Shown: positions 21,573 to 33,752, numbered from the stretch's first letter. The stretch is 64,000 bases of DNA from Isoetes taiwanensis (GCA_021234155.1 JAJEKV010000224.1:620001-684000); one strand, 5' to 3'. The notes: generated from the letters alone by a model not told the origin. Made by a program: numbers and translations.

Positions 21573-22490
21573 GAAGCACTTAGAATTTGTAGGTAGGTCT
21601 AGTTTGATTTGGTTGAATATTATATCAAAAAAGTAAAAAGGAGAAATTAGAAGAAAAGAAGAAAAAAGAGAAATAAAGAAAAAGACAAAAATAATGTAGT
21701 AGTTTCAGGTGTTAAGCTTTAGTTTTCAGATTTTAAGCCCTGGAACTGATCAATCTTCTTAGTTCATCCCAGTGTTGCAAAAGCAAAAGTCTGTGCAGGT
21801 TCTGATCGAGTTGAGATCCAAATCAAGTGCTAACATTGTCAAGACTATGGATTCCATGCAGGAGCATCTGGATTTTACAGTCATCCATCTCATCTTTCAT
21901 TCATTACACTACACACCATCACCCATAGTTGCTGCCACTCCCTTCACAACAACAACTCATTTGAGCTAACAGATCTTATTTCCACATGCAGGTGCATCCT
22001 AATACATGCATTCCACACTCATCTGCTCAAAAGTTGTCCTTGCTCCACATAAAACACTCCATATTTCCATCCAGCAGTCCACTCCATTTCTCATGCAAGT
22101 TCATTTGAAAACCACCTCCATGTTCACATTCATGCCTCACTGAACACTATCACTACCACTTTCCTTCAAATCCATTGCAGGTTCATTGAATTGCCAAACA
22201 CCTCATATTGGCAATTAGCTGGAGTCCTATTATGATTATCAATCATCAAGAAAAAGAGACCAGCCTATTCTTTTAGTTTGGCATAATGCTGCCATGCTAT
22301 GGCAGCATGGAAGAGCAAGGCATATTTCTGACACTTATTCTCACACTTTGATCTGAATTTAGAGGCACAAGAAGAATTCATACTTGCAAACTTCGAAGAC
22401 TTGAAGAGCAAGGTGAGGACATTTGACTAAGGTCACACAAGCAAGGCAAAAAGGAGAATCAAGCAAAGTTTGAAGGATTGAAGACCCCTT
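21573..22490. other. Post-pol region of Gypsy, noncoding
   Basis: It contains a purine-rich run (~21,627-21,690) that may serve as polypurine region, then CA/CT-rich sequence with no gene. Tat-like elements often have a long untranslated stretch here, so it may belong to the element. Confidence 0.4.
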
Positions 22491-25400
22491 GAAGATTTCT
22501 TGATATGTGATGGTATCATTTGAGTTATTGGCATGATTGCACCCTTTGATCCCCTTCCTACATCCTCCTTATCTTTAACCATGATTAAATGCTCATGAGA
22601 TCTCTAGTTCCACACCTAGACCTCATCCCCAAGTCAAATTTAGCTTTGAAGATTTTTTCTAGTCAAAACTACCCCTTCACATGTCATTCACATTCCACAC
22701 ACTCACCATACCATCTCCACATCATTCAAAGCACTAAACTTCACTTGACTTGGTCATACATGTGGTCAAAGGTCAACTTCCTCTCCCTATAAGTCAAAAA
22801 AGGAGAGGGGATGCAAAAATTCCTAAGGGAAACACCCAAAATCAAGATTTGCCTAGAAAATGCAAATATCATGCATTTATGCCAAAATTGACCTATGACA
22901 ACACCACTAAGAGGCAGCCCATTTTTTGCATGTCATATCATGCACGTGTCACTACATTGAGATTATAATTTTTTGCAAAAATCCTTCAAATTACATGTTT
23001 GAATCCATAAGAGTGACACATCATCATGCCACATCATCATCAACACCTCCACATCATCTTCCACATGTCATACACATCATGTCCACCTCACCCAAAGTTT
23101 TGACTAGAAAAAATATTCTAAGCCAAGTTGTTTGACACGTCACCATCCATGTCTGCCATGTCACCCACATGCCATTTTAAAGCCAAAATTTGAAAGTGCT
23201 CTTTTGCAAAAAAAGATTCTAGCATCTTCTAGAGCATATTAAAAGATTCTCCTTGCAAAAAAGAAAATTGAAAAAATCGTTCATCTTGGCCTTCAAATTG
23301 AGTTTCCTGGGAATCGAGCCTTAGACCATGTTGTAAAAAAACTTTCTTATCTACCCCCCCCCCCCTCCCCTCCCCCTCCCCTCCCCTCGGCCTATTTTCT
23401 CTAGCCAATCTCCCCATGCCACGTGGAACATCCGGGCATGTGGGGCGGTGGAGGTACCGAGGCCCACGTGGATATTACACGTTAATATTAAATAATAAGG
23501 GTTTCATTATTTCTTATATACCTTGGTCGCCCAGACTAAATCAGGCCTGTGGGATATTTGTTCTGTATTGCCAAGAACCCTCAATCCGAAAATAGCCAAG
23601 ATCCGTCCAATTTGCCTGAAACAAACATGCAATCATGACTCTGAGATCCCGGAATACCTTGGGCAATGTCAAGAAAGCATCACAATAGCAAAAAGACAGA
23701 CAATCGAACTGAATTAGCCAAGAACGCAACAGAACAGGGGAATTTTAAAAGGTGCTTTTGTGCTCAGTGAAAATGGGAGGGCTTTGAGGTGAAAACGTGA
23801 TTGATTACCTTGAAGAAGGACCGGCTCACATATTTGGAGCTTGATTCTGCCTTCCACATTTGATTCTTAGCTTGAATTATTGACAAATTCATGCAAATTC
23901 CTTGACTGTATATGTATTAGATCCTGTGCCCAAAACTCAGAGCTTGGGATTACTATTGTTTGCCCATGTGTACCTGATTCAAATGAAAATCCGAGCCTTG
24001 AAGATTTCTTGGCATGTGATGGTATCATTTGAGTTCTTGGCATGATTGCACCCTTTGATTCCCTTCCCACATCCTCCTTATCTTTAACCATGATTAAATG
24101 CTCATGAGATCTCTAGTTCCACACCTAGACCTCATCCCCAAGTCAAATTTAGCTTTGAAGATTTTTTCTAGTCAAAACTACCCCTTCACATGTCATTCAC
24201 ATTCCACACACTCACCATACCATCTCCACACCATTCAAAGCACTAAACTTCACTTGACTTGGTCGTACATGTGGTCAAAGATCAACTTCCTCTCCCTATA
24301 AGTCAAAAAAGGAGAGGGGATGCAAAAATTCCTAAGGGAAACACCCGAAATCAAGATTTGCCTAGAAAATGCAAAATATCATGCATTTATGCCAAAATTG
24401 ACCTATGATAAGCATACATGTCACCCACATTTTGCCATGTCATATCATGCATGTGTCACTACATTGAGATTATAAGTTTTTGCAAAAAATCCTTCAAATT
24501 ACATGTTTGAATCCATAAGAGTGACACATCATCATGCCACATCATCATCAACACCTCCACATCATCTTCCACATGTCATACACATCATGTCCACCTCACC
24601 CAAAGTTTTGACTAGAAAAAATATTCTAAGCCAAGTTGTTTGACACGTCACCATCCATGTTTGCCATGTCAACCTTGCTTTGACTAGTCATCATGCCTAC
24701 ATGCCACATCACCTTCCTCACATGCCATTTGAAAGCGCTCTTTTGCAAAAAAGATTCCAGCATCTTCTAGAGCATATTAAAAGATTCTCCTTGCAAAAAA
24801 GAAAATTGAAAAAATCGTTCATCTTGGCCTTCAAATTGAGTTTCTTGGGAATCGAACCTTAGACCATGTTGTAAATTTTTTTTTCCTATCTACCCCCCAA
24901 AAGCCTATTTTTTCTAGTCAATCTCCCCATGCCACGTGGAACATCCGGGCGTGTGGGGCGGTGGAGGTACCAAGGCCCACGTGGATAATACACGGTAATA
25001 TTAATAATATAAGGGTTTTATTATTTCTTATATACCTTGGTCGCCCAGACTAAATCAGGCCTGTGGGATATTTGAACCCTAAATCCGGAAACAGCCAAGA
25101 TCCGTCCAATTCGCCTGAAACAAACATGCAGTCATGACTCTGAGATCCCGGAATACCTTGCACAATGTCAAGAAAGCATCACAATAGCAAAAAGACAGAC
25201 AATCGAACTGAATTAGCCAAGAACGCAACAGAACGGGGGAATTTTAAAAGGTGCTTTTGTGCTCAGTGAAAATGGGAGGGCTTTGAGGTGAAAACGTGAT
25301 TGATTACCTTGAAGAAGGACCAGCTCACATATGTGGAGCTTGATTCTGCCTTCCACATTTGATTCTTAGCTTGAATTATTGACAAATTCATGCAAATTCC

Positions 25401-25499
25401 TTGACTGTATACCTATTAGATCCTGTGCCCAAAACTCAGAGCTTGGGATTACTATTGTTTGCCCATGTGTACCTGATTCAAATGAAAATCCGAGCCTTG
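22491..25499 (+). repeat. Two head-to-tail copies of a ~1.5-kb LTR-like unit
   Basis: Unit one runs 22,491-~23,996 and unit two ~23,997-25,499. Each starts at CTTGAAGATTTCTTG and ends with TTCAAATGAAAATCCGAGCC. Identity is high over most of the length, with local indels: unit one has a C/T-rich tract at 23,350-23,395 that unit two lacks, and unit two has extra bases around 24,660-24,730. They contain no gene; the repeated 67-codon ORFs are part of the repeat. They may be a duplicated Gypsy LTR. Confidence 0.85.
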
Positions 25500-26210
25500 T
25501 TATCAAATTATGAATGCTCTATATCGATTTGGTGACAGAATAACTGTGCTTGCATTATTACCCTGTTGTATTTGACTCCGAAGATTAGAGTAGTTCTAGT
25601 TTTCCATTTGGGCATTTTGAATGCAAGTGTTTCGTAGTCATAATCTTTGTCTGAGCTATCACCACCAGTCTGAGCTTATACTTGGAGTCTTTGAAGCATA
25701 AATCTACTCTCGGCCCAATAATAGTGAACAAAAGTTCTTAGAGTCATTAGATGGTTATTAGAAGGGTTCTGGTGAGGCCGGCATGGCCTGGAGGTTCGAA
25801 TCCTCCAGCCCTGGTGTCAGCAGTTGTCTCTGTCTGTTCTAGAGGTAGAACTAGTTGCCATGACTGTCGAGGAAGAGGATTGACCTGAGAAGACGATTGA
25901 TTCCGGCCTGAGATCATTCAGGCAGTTCGAAATCTTGGAGTCAGAACAGAATTAGTTAGGGCATAGAGGATCCGTTCTGGACTGATGCTTTGATTCTTGG
26001 GCAGCAAGAACAGATGGCTCATTCGGGCTGTCTGTGATCCAGGCAATGGTTTTGTAAAAGTTGTGTGTTTAATATGGCAATGCTGCGAGATCTTAGGTTT
26101 TGGATTTTGTTTTATTTGGCAAAAAAGTCATGAGGCGTTGATGGGGTACAATTTATGAAATATGCTCTCCATCCACGTCCCCCGACAACAATCCTCCATA
26201 AAAACTCCCA
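25500..26210. other. No recognised gene
   Basis: Moderately GC-balanced DNA after the tandem units. Apart from the tRNA-like arm at 25,788-25,808, nothing is recognised. It could be the distal part of the same LTR. Confidence 0.35.
25740..25815 (+). other. tRNA-like / SINE-head fragment (B box)
   Basis: CTGGAGG-TTCGAAT-CCTCCAG is a perfect 7-bp stem with a T-loop, and GGTTCGAATCC inside it is an exact RNA polymerase III B box. The upstream TGGTTATTAGAAGG could be a poor A box. No full cloverleaf can be drawn, so it is not a functional tRNA gene. Confidence 0.35.
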
Positions 26211-26522
26211 TAAAGAACTCTATAGATATTTTTACCTAATCAAACACTTGTTTAACCTCTTAACCCAATTTCATGCATCCCCATGAACTCAAATTCATTG
26301 TTTGCAAAAAATTCCTTACCCTTTAGATTCAACAATTGGAGATGCACGGGCAATGGACTACAATGGCTACAGAATAAAGGATGATCTGCTGCAAAAAAAT
26401 TTCCAAAGTACTTTCTAACCACGATTTTACACCAGTCAAATCCTGGTGAGGGCTTGTTCTTCTTTTTCGTATCATAAGTATTCCATCCCCTGCCTTCTTG
26501 TTTAAAGCTTTGGAAAAAAAAA
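26211..26522. repeat. Dispersed ~310-bp repeat, copy A
   Basis: From TAAAGAACTCTATAG to CTTCTTGTTTAAAGC this matches 30,260-30,559 in the same orientation with scattered differences and small indels. The identity of the repeat is unknown. The two copies lie 4 kb apart on either side of the ACR pseudogene. Confidence 0.85.
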
Positions 26523-28500
26523 TTTCTATTTATTTTGACGGGCAAAATAGCCAAAATGGGTGTGACGGCCGTCAAATTTACACATTGCCCCAGCAATCCT
26601 CCATAAACAAGGTGCTGCGCACAAAGGGTTGCCCTCCAGTTTTTTGAGGGTAATGTGGCTTAAATGAAACCGTGTGGAATCAAAATATCTACTTTAAACC
26701 CCCCACTATATCTAACAACTAAATATTTAATTAAACTAGACATCTACCATATTCTAATGAGTTTGTGGATCCCCTACATTGATCGACAAGCCCGTTCACA
26801 AGTGCCCCTCGATGAAATTGTGTATGTAATGTTGTAGAAATGCGTGAACGTGTTTGATGTCTTCCAGACACAATGTTAGCACTTCCCAGTACTCATTTGT
26901 CACCTGCTTGACAATTTAGATTGAGCTATGTCATAAGCACTTAGCAGACGTCTATATAGATGTATCATCTTCTTCTACAACAGACATTCATATATATCAC
27001 ATGGCACTTGCATTGCAACTGGCGCTAGCATTATGCTTACCGGACACAAGGAAGCTATCTGAATCTACCTTATGGCTCTAAACCATTGTATGTAAGGGAA
27101 TTCAAAATCTTTGTGCGCTAACCCTAGTATGTCCATTATAGATTCAGGATATATGCACACTGGAAAATCTTTTATGCTACCAACTTCTACCCTGCTAGCA
27201 TCAGACACTAAAATTGTTGCTTCCAATTGGTGGTAGAGGATGAGGAGTTTGTGCACAAATAACATTAAAGAACACTGGAGCTTTTCATCGGTAACCTCAA
27301 TAAGACTTATCATGAACTTATGAGGCATATGAAGCTAACCATTTGCCCAAAGACTGTTATTTGAACAGACTATCATTGTAACTGCTATTATCTCCTTAAG
27401 CAGTAAATTAGTGTTCCAGTTTTCTTTGCTTCTCTCTTTTTGCTCTTGGATTTTAAGATTCTATACACTTTATGATTGGAAATTTTTATTTGACGAGCAA
27501 CTGTACATCCATTGCTAGGGGGAAAGATTTTGAACCTCCTACTCCTCGAATGTTCATTGCATCTCGTTGCTTTAAATGTCAAGCTTCAATATATCTTCGA
27601 CATCGTTACGTATCTTTTTAAACTGGCTGGATAAATTTAAATTCACACTAGTGTAAGTATAAACTACATAATCTATAAAAATGAGAAGGGAAGAAATTGA
27701 CTTACTCAATTCGTGGAGGTGGTTCTAGAGCTTTCTTGAAAGGATTCTCCCCTCATTTAAATGCATCTCGAATTTTTGTAATTGATTCGTTGTGTGCTCC
27801 AAAGTATTGGGTGAGTGGTTTTGGTTCTCTTTGATGCTGTTATGTACATGTTTATAACATAAGTATCATATTCTATTCTATTCTATTCTATCAAGAAATT
27901 AAGCAGTGTAGCCACTGACAACATCTGAAATAATAGGTCATACCTGAAGCTTAGGTTCTTTCATTATCGGTTGTTATACAAATCTATTGTTTTGGCTTTT
28001 GTCTTGGTTGCATTTCCACACCATGACTCATGCTAAAGCCATTCCTGAGGTAATGAAAAGATTGGAACAATATGCTGTGTGTAATTTGGCAGGTCCTGGT
28101 GCACATAAACCCGTCAACCGGAGGAGTTTTTTCTCTTCCCCTAGTGAGTTTATACATCTTATACAAACCTGATCAATATTTGAAGGACTGTTTGGATCCT
28201 TGCTCAAGTTCTCATAAAATACACGCAAGTTGTCTCCAGCTGCTATTTGCCAAAATTTGACAAGATCCACTTCATAATGCGCACTGAGAACAATGTTCAC
28301 AATCAGCTCTCGGTGATGTACATGCTACTTTAATAGAGCATGTGCATTACAAGAATGAAGGTACAAATATAATATAGTATGGTCTTCCTTGTAAATGGTC
28401 ATGCCAGAAGCCCTACAGGTTATAAACAAAAATGGATACATAAACAGAACCCTTTCCTAAGTTATGAACATTAAAGATGAAAATTTCTACTTGATTTCAG
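26523..28500. other. No recognised gene
   Basis: AT-rich sequence with a short (TTCTA)n microsatellite near 27,870-27,892. An 87-codon minus-strand frame at 27,065-27,328 has no recognisable domain. No element termini were found. Confidence 0.4.
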
Positions 28501-28521
28501 ACTATAGAAAGGGGTTGTATG

Positions 28522-28917
28522 CATATCATACATATGTTTGATATAGCATGAGATATGCATATGTATGTGAGCATCTGCCAAATAGGGATTGTGAGTCAAA
28601 GTGTTGAAGAGTGTATGCTGGAGTCCATAGGAAATGATGGCATGCGTCGTTGGTTCTCTTTCTTTCCCAATAAAAAGATGTATGCACCAACTACTCATAT
28701 GATGTGCAGATAACAGACGCTTCATATCATACGTATGCTTGATAAAGCATGAGATGTGCTTATGTATATGAGCATCTGCCAAACAGGGATTGTGAGTCAG
28801 ATAGTTGAAGAGTGTATTCTGGAGTCCACAGCAAATGATGCCATGCGTCATTGGTTCTCTTTTTTTCCAATAAAAAGATGTATGCAACTCATATGATGTG
28901 CAGATAATAGAAGCTTC
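28522..28917. repeat. 201-bp tandem duplication
   Basis: Two units begin with CATATCATAC at 28,522 and 28,723 and share the rest with modest divergence, including GAGCATCTGCCAAA and the AATAAAAAGATGTATGCA end. A 138-codon minus-strand frame spans both units and therefore contains an internal repeat; it shows no other sign of coding. Confidence 0.85.
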
Positions 28918-29229
28918 GTATACCTATAGATCAAGAAATGTACAATTCCCATGTGTTTATCAGATGAGATCCTTGACAGACGTATCTTCTTCAGAGATGA
29001 GGGAAAATCACGTCAAGAAACAAAATTTTATATGCCCAGATTATACGTTGCTTTTCTGTCTGTTTGTGCAGCCAAGATGGCAACTTAATAGATTGAAAGA
29101 TCTATACTCTGGATATGATGCTTGGCTGCCTTCTCCTTCTAGTTGACATCTCTTTATGATGACTTTTACTTTGATTATACTATAAAATTTAAGCCCACGA
29201 TGTAAAACTTATCAAGGTTTTTACTACAA

Positions 29230-30040
29230 CATCAATACTGGAGATCATAATATACCTTGACAGATGGGTCAAAAGCAGCAGCACGGAGTTTGCTCAGGTT
29301 CTGAAGTTCCAGATTCTGATCCATCCAATCACAGGCAGGCAAGTCTTTCAGTTTAAAGCTGTAATACACGATGTCCAACCCATGACTCTGATGGATTGAA
29401 CATACCCCCTGATAATAACTGCTGGAAACTTGTACAAGCATGTTCAAAAGCAGAACTGAAAAACATGCATCTTAGCCTGCAAATGATGGTGTCAACAAAA
29501 GATTTTACACTTGAGGGTGACAACTGTATATTGTCTTTTTGGACATTGTTCAACAAGAATTGATGGTCTTTCTACATCTGTTGAGCCTAAAATGGAAGGC
29601 TTGTAATCTCCATCAGCAAGCATCACTTGATGAAGTCTTCGTTCTGTATAAATCGAGCCACTGGAAAGAGAAGCTCTGCTATCACCGACTACATTCAAGA
29701 CCAATGTCAACTGTTCCATCATCCTCTGAAGCTTTTTTACATCTTTAACAGGGCCACCATTGTTTCCATCTGTGATATAAACAAGATAATCCATTCTTCT
29801 GTTATGTGTTCAAACCTCAGCAGATGATACATTGCATTCTAAGTCTTTAAGAACTCGAGTAATCGCATAAGGAAGCCCTGGACGGTCTCCTCCTGTCAAC
29901 TCTAGAACTGTATGTTCGACTGTAGACTGCACATCCACAACTCTGCCAAACATGTTTCTACTTGTATAATGGTTTGTTCTCGTTTGTGAGCTTCTGCCCT
30001 AGCCGATCAGTGACATGAAACACTGCACATCCACGAGAAA
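29230..30040 (-). pseudogene. ACT-domain repeat (ACR) protein pseudogene
   Basis: The minus strand carries several pieces typical of plant ACR proteins, putative amino-acid sensors with four ACT domains. In order: CAVFHVTDRLGQKLTNE, VEHTVLELTGGDRPGL with ITRVLKDLECNVSSAEV, YLVYITDGNNGGPVKD, YTERRLHQVMLADGDY, then YTVVTLKCK and a degenerate next ACT domain. A stop replaces the Trp normally found after the SSAEV stretch, and at least three frame breaks follow. The N- and C-terminal ACT domains are absent. It is a relic of one host gene, possibly moved with the flanking 310-bp repeats. Confidence 0.8.
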
Positions 30041-30259
30041 AAGACAGGATTACCTTGCCGATGGCCTTCGTGCATCCTTCCTTCTTCCGGTTAGCCGGTT
30101 TGCACAGCGCGGCCCAGCAATATAGGCGACCGACAGTTTACAGCTTAGAGCAAGTTTGGAGCAGTTTTTGGCATCTTCTAGGCATATGCTGGCATATACC
30201 AGGAATATGCCAAAACCACACAATGGGATTGCCCCTCTAAGGGCAACCCAAAAATCCCG

Positions 30260-30559
30260 TAAAGAACTCTATAGATATTTTTACCTATTCAAACACTTGT
30301 TTAACCTCTTAACCCAATTTCATGCATCCCCATGAACTCAAATTCATTGTTTGCAAAAATCCCTTACCATTTAGATTCAACAGTTGGAGATGCACGGGCA
30401 ATGGACTACAATGGCTCAGAATAAAAGGATGGTCTGCTGCAAAAATCAAAAATTTTTCCAAAGTACTTTCTAACCACGATTTTACACCAGTCAGATCCTG
30501 GTGGGGGCCTTCCGTATTATAAGTATTCCATCCCCTGCCTTCTTGTTTAAAAGCTTTGC
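30260..30559. repeat. Dispersed ~310-bp repeat, copy B
   Basis: Direct-orientation partner of 26,211-26,522, with the same ends and about the same length. It lies just upstream, in ACR orientation, of the ACR relic. The paired copies could be LTR-like ends of a non-autonomous element or a segmental duplication. Confidence 0.85.
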
Positions 30560-31302
30560 TCGGTTTTAAACTCGAAAGCCCTGTCCTGCAGAACCCACCG
30601 ACGTTTTCCTTCCTTTCCCTGACAGGGGGCATACTTATTCCACATGTACAATCACCGGCAGCACCTCAAGGTATGGTAGAAGCTTCTGTACAATATGTGC
30701 AGATTTAAATGAGACCCCAGGAATATGTAATTTAGTGATTGATCTGCATACCAGCTCTTGATTACAATGGTGTAAATGTGAACTGGTTTCAGTTTTAAGA
30801 TGTCGGCGGTTGCAGCGGCTATATGTTTGATCCATTGTTCGAGGAAGAATGGACCCCAACTTGTTATCCCATGTGGGCGACCACATTCAGCTGGTTATTC
30901 AGATCTATATAGTGCCCATAGACTCCGGCATGCTACTGCTTGCATTGTCCTGTGGAGGATTCCATTTCATCGATCATGTAAGAATGATCTTACAAATTAG
31001 AGTATGGTTATGTTCACATTATAAGGATGTTGATGTAGAAACTATATTAGTAGCAGAGTTTTCTCTCTTGGACAACCAGTCTCAGGTTGTTTTCTCATGC
31101 GATTTGCTTTATGTATGCTGGATTGATTGCATTGCCAAGCTTTTCTTCTTAATAATTAGACAAGGATGCACTGAGCATCTGTAGGGCATTTTGTACAGAA
31201 AAGAAGTTTATCTCTTGCTCTAGTCTTTACAAGAAAGTGTTCTCTGATGTAATGATAAATAATAGAAGGTCAAACTTCTTATGCAGGGCATCCATTGGCA
31301 TC
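30560..31302. other. Upstream region of expansin gene
   Basis: No protein domain is recognised. This interval should contain the expansin promoter and 5' UTR. A possible acceptor-like TTATGCAG at ~31,280-31,287 raises the option of a 5' noncoding exon. No TATA element can be assigned reliably. Confidence 0.4.
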
Positions 31303-32299
31303 ATGCTGGCGATTTTAGCAACTATTTGTCTTGCATTTGGTGAAGGAATCCTTGGCGCAGGGGCATGGAGCAGTGCTCATGCCACGTTCTATGGTGGAGG
31401 TGATGCAGCTGGAACCATGGGTAAGTCTGGTTCCTTTATGAATACCATACCTAACAGTGAAAAAAGACATGAAAAATCTGATGTTATATTAGAGCAAAAA
31501 TTAGAAGGATATGCAATATTCCACAAAGAGCAACGAGTTTTAGTCTAACAATCTGGTATATCTAATGTTGATGGCAGGAGGAGCTTGTGGTTATGGCAAC
31601 CTCTATAGCAACGGCTATGGCACTCATACCGCAGCATTAAGTAGCGCATTATTCAATGGTGGTCTAACATGTGGTGCATGTTATGAAGTAAGATGTGAAA
31701 CAGGGGCAGATCCAAAGTGGTGTCATTCTGGAAATCCTTCAATTGTTATCACTGCAACTAACTTTTGCCCTCCTAATTATGCTTTGCCAAACAACAACGG
31801 AGGCTGGTGCAATCCTCCATTGCAGCATTTTGACATGGCTCAACCAGCATATGAGCAGATTGCCAAGTACAAGGGAGGGATTGTTCCTGTAGAATTCAGA
31901 AGGTACAATTCATTTTTTTCCCCCAAATATTTTAACTTGGTTAAAAAAATTGCTTAACTCCTTGCCTTATGATGATCTGATGGACTTTCCAGAGTTAAAT
32001 GTGTGAAGAGGGGAGGCATCAGATTCACTATTAATGGCCATTCATACTTCAATCTGATCCTAGTTAGCAATGTTGGAGGTGCAGGGGATGTGCATTCTGT
32101 TTTCATCAAAGGATCTAAAACAGGATGGCTACCCCTGGCCAGAAATTGGGGCCAGGATTGGCAAAGCAACAACTTTCTAGATGGCCAGAGCTTGTCATTT
32201 AGAGTAACCACTAGTGATGGCAAGACTGTCAGCTCCTATAATGCGGTACCTCCAAACTGGAGGTTTGGACAGACGTTCAGTGGTAGCCAATTCATCTAA
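31303..32299 (+). CDS. EXPA: Alpha-expansin (EXPA), three exons
   Basis: Secreted wall-loosening protein that disrupts cellulose-xyloglucan contacts during growth. Exons 31303-31420, 31578-31902 and 31993-32299 join in frame (donors G|GTAAGT and AAG|GTACAA; acceptors GGCAG and TCCAG) into 249 residues, the usual EXPA length. A hydrophobic signal peptide ([12 protein letters not shown]) precedes the GH45-like domain with [53 protein letters not shown] and QHFD, the alpha-expansin HFD motif. The CBM63-like domain follows with [15 protein letters not shown] and ends GQTFSGSQF. Upstream in-frame ATGs at 31,237 and 31,249 would add 22 or 18 residues; 31,303 gives the best length. No defect is visible, so it is probably functional. 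A Copia LTR starts 397 bp downstream. Confidence 0.93.
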
Positions 32300-32554
32300 A
32301 CATTTGGTCACATACGCGCTTAAGGTTGAACTTTTTTCCCGCACTCGCACTCAGTTGAATCAGCTGATATTTTGACCTCCTTTACTTCATCATTTTTATA
32401 AAGTAATCTTTTCCCTGCTGCCTGCAATTTGCTGGTGCTTATTCGAATCCAAAGAATAGTTCCTTCACTAAGTCTTATGGGAAAATATATGGGATATTAT
32501 ACAAATATGAACTTTTAAGTTAGATGATATTTAGAGGACTTGATCTAAGGGCAT

Positions 32555-32677
32555 GAGGAGGAGGAGGAGGAGGAGGAGGAGGAGGAGGAGGAGGAGGAGG
32601 AGGAGGAGGAGGAGGAGGAGGAGGAGGAGGAGGACTGGGCTGATGATGATGATGAGGAGGAGGAGGAGGAGGAGGCC
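32555..32677 (+). repeat. (GGA)n / (GAT)n microsatellite 3' of expansin
   Basis: About 27 GGA units are followed by TGATGATGATGATG and a further GGA block. The poly-proline frame on the opposite strand is a composition artefact. The tract ends 19 bp before the Copia-2 LTR. Confidence 0.95.
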
Positions 32678-32695
32678 GGGGGACTGGGCTTTTGA

Positions 32696-33275
32696 TGAAG
32701 TAAATAACGTCTTTAGTTAGATTCAATATTTAATCTCCTATACCATTTCTTATTGAATCAACATTTTGATCACAACATAGTTTATTATCTTCAAGTAGCA
32801 CACAAGTAGATAATGTATTAGCCCAACCATTGAATAGTATCAATAAATCATATATTAACCATTGTAATTTACTGTAGCAATTTTACCGTTCAAATGAGAT
32901 CGATCAAAACATTGTTCATTGGTAATCACAATCTTGAACTCACAAAACTTTAGAAAATACTTGTTTTTGATTCCTGATCCGGCAAAGTACATGCCGAACC
33001 AATCATTGCATGCTTAAGAACTTTGAGATCCATCGGCCTAGGCGAACCGAGCGAATTCAAAATGGATTTGGCTCCATTTTATTCGACCCCATAAAATCAA
33101 TTGTTAATTTTCTTAGGCTTTCTATAAAAGCCTCATTTCTAGAAGTATCATGGCTATAATCTTAGACCTTAGAAATAAGCATCATACCTAGGTCTAGATT
33201 AATATTTAGACCATGAGCATAATCATATCTTGTCATGATCTCAACTTGCTCAACTTGTCATGATCAATTACAACA
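32696..33275 (-). repeat. 3' LTR of Copia-2
   Basis: Plus-strand sequence starts TGAAGTAAATAACGTC and ends CAATTACAACA; it matches 37,606-38,161. In element orientation it begins TGTTG and ends TTCA, giving TG...CA ends. Length 580 bp. Confidence 0.93.
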
Positions 33276-33287
33276 TTCCTCCTTCAT
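33276..33287 (-). other. Polypurine tract of Copia-2
   Basis: On the minus strand the purine run GAAGGAGGAA lies immediately before the TGTTGTAATTG start of the 3' LTR, the correct position for plus-strand priming. Confidence 0.8.
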
Positions 33288-33311
33288 GACAAGTGACAAA
33301 GCAATAGACTG

Positions 33312-33752
33312 TTACAGTATTAGGAGTTGAAATTTACCTTGAGATGTTGAATAAATGTTGTAGTTCCTACCTCCCAGCATTAATTTGAACTTGTGAAACT
33401 TAACCTGTGGTAATGCCTTTGTTAACACGTCTGCAACTTGATCCTCAGTATTTATGTATTCAACTGAGATATAACCTTTTGCAACCAACTCTCGAATAAA
33501 ATGCATGTGGATTTCTATGTGCTTTGTTCTCTGATGCAGAACAGGATTCTTAGTAATGGCCATACAACTGAGACTATCACTTAATAATGCAGTAGGACCT
33601 TGTTGCTCAACTCCAAGTTCTCTTAATAGTCTTCTAATCCACACTATCTCTTTTCCAGCTAGAGTAGTGGCAGCATATTCTGCTTCAGCAGATGACATAG
33701 CCACACTTGTTTCTTTATTTGGCTTCCAACTTACAAAACCTCCTCCTAACAT
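33312..33752 (-). pseudogene. Copia-2 RNase H
   Basis: A 146-codon open frame shows SSAEAEYAATTLAGKEIVW (Glu), ALLSDSLSCMAI (Asp) and RTKHIEIHMHFIRE, and ends with EDQVADVLTKALPQ. The first Asp (AYCDAD) lies just upstream (~33,800-33,815) beyond a stop. Function is lost through the break; the remaining residues are well conserved. Confidence 0.85.

Larger units (their letters stand above)
14267..22490 (+). mobile_element. Gypsy (Tat-like) retrotransposon, 5' truncated, split by CACTA
   Basis: The order is protease, RNase H with intact catalytic residues, RT, second degenerate RNase H, integrase, chromodomain-like tail. A CACTA transposon interrupts the RT connection region at 16,064-19,730; joining its flanks restores the Gypsy sequence. 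Gag, primer site and 5' LTR are missing at the left, where 306-bp repeats begin. The right boundary is uncertain: a purine-rich stretch at ~21,627-21,690 could be the polypurine region and the repeated unit after 22,491 could be LTR. Several frameshifts make it inactive. Confidence 0.8.

Noticed and set aside
22589-24301. Two near-identical 67-codon frames
   Set aside because: They are the same position in the two tandem 1.5-kb units and show no domain.
25740-25815. Functional tRNA gene
   Set aside because: Only the T arm is convincing; no acceptor or anticodon stem can be formed.
28471-28887. 138-codon minus-strand frame
   Set aside because: It reflects a 201-bp tandem duplication; composition is not protein-like.
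32520-32726. Poly-proline protein on the minus strand
   Set aside because: Translation of the GGA microsatellite; no other coding sign.
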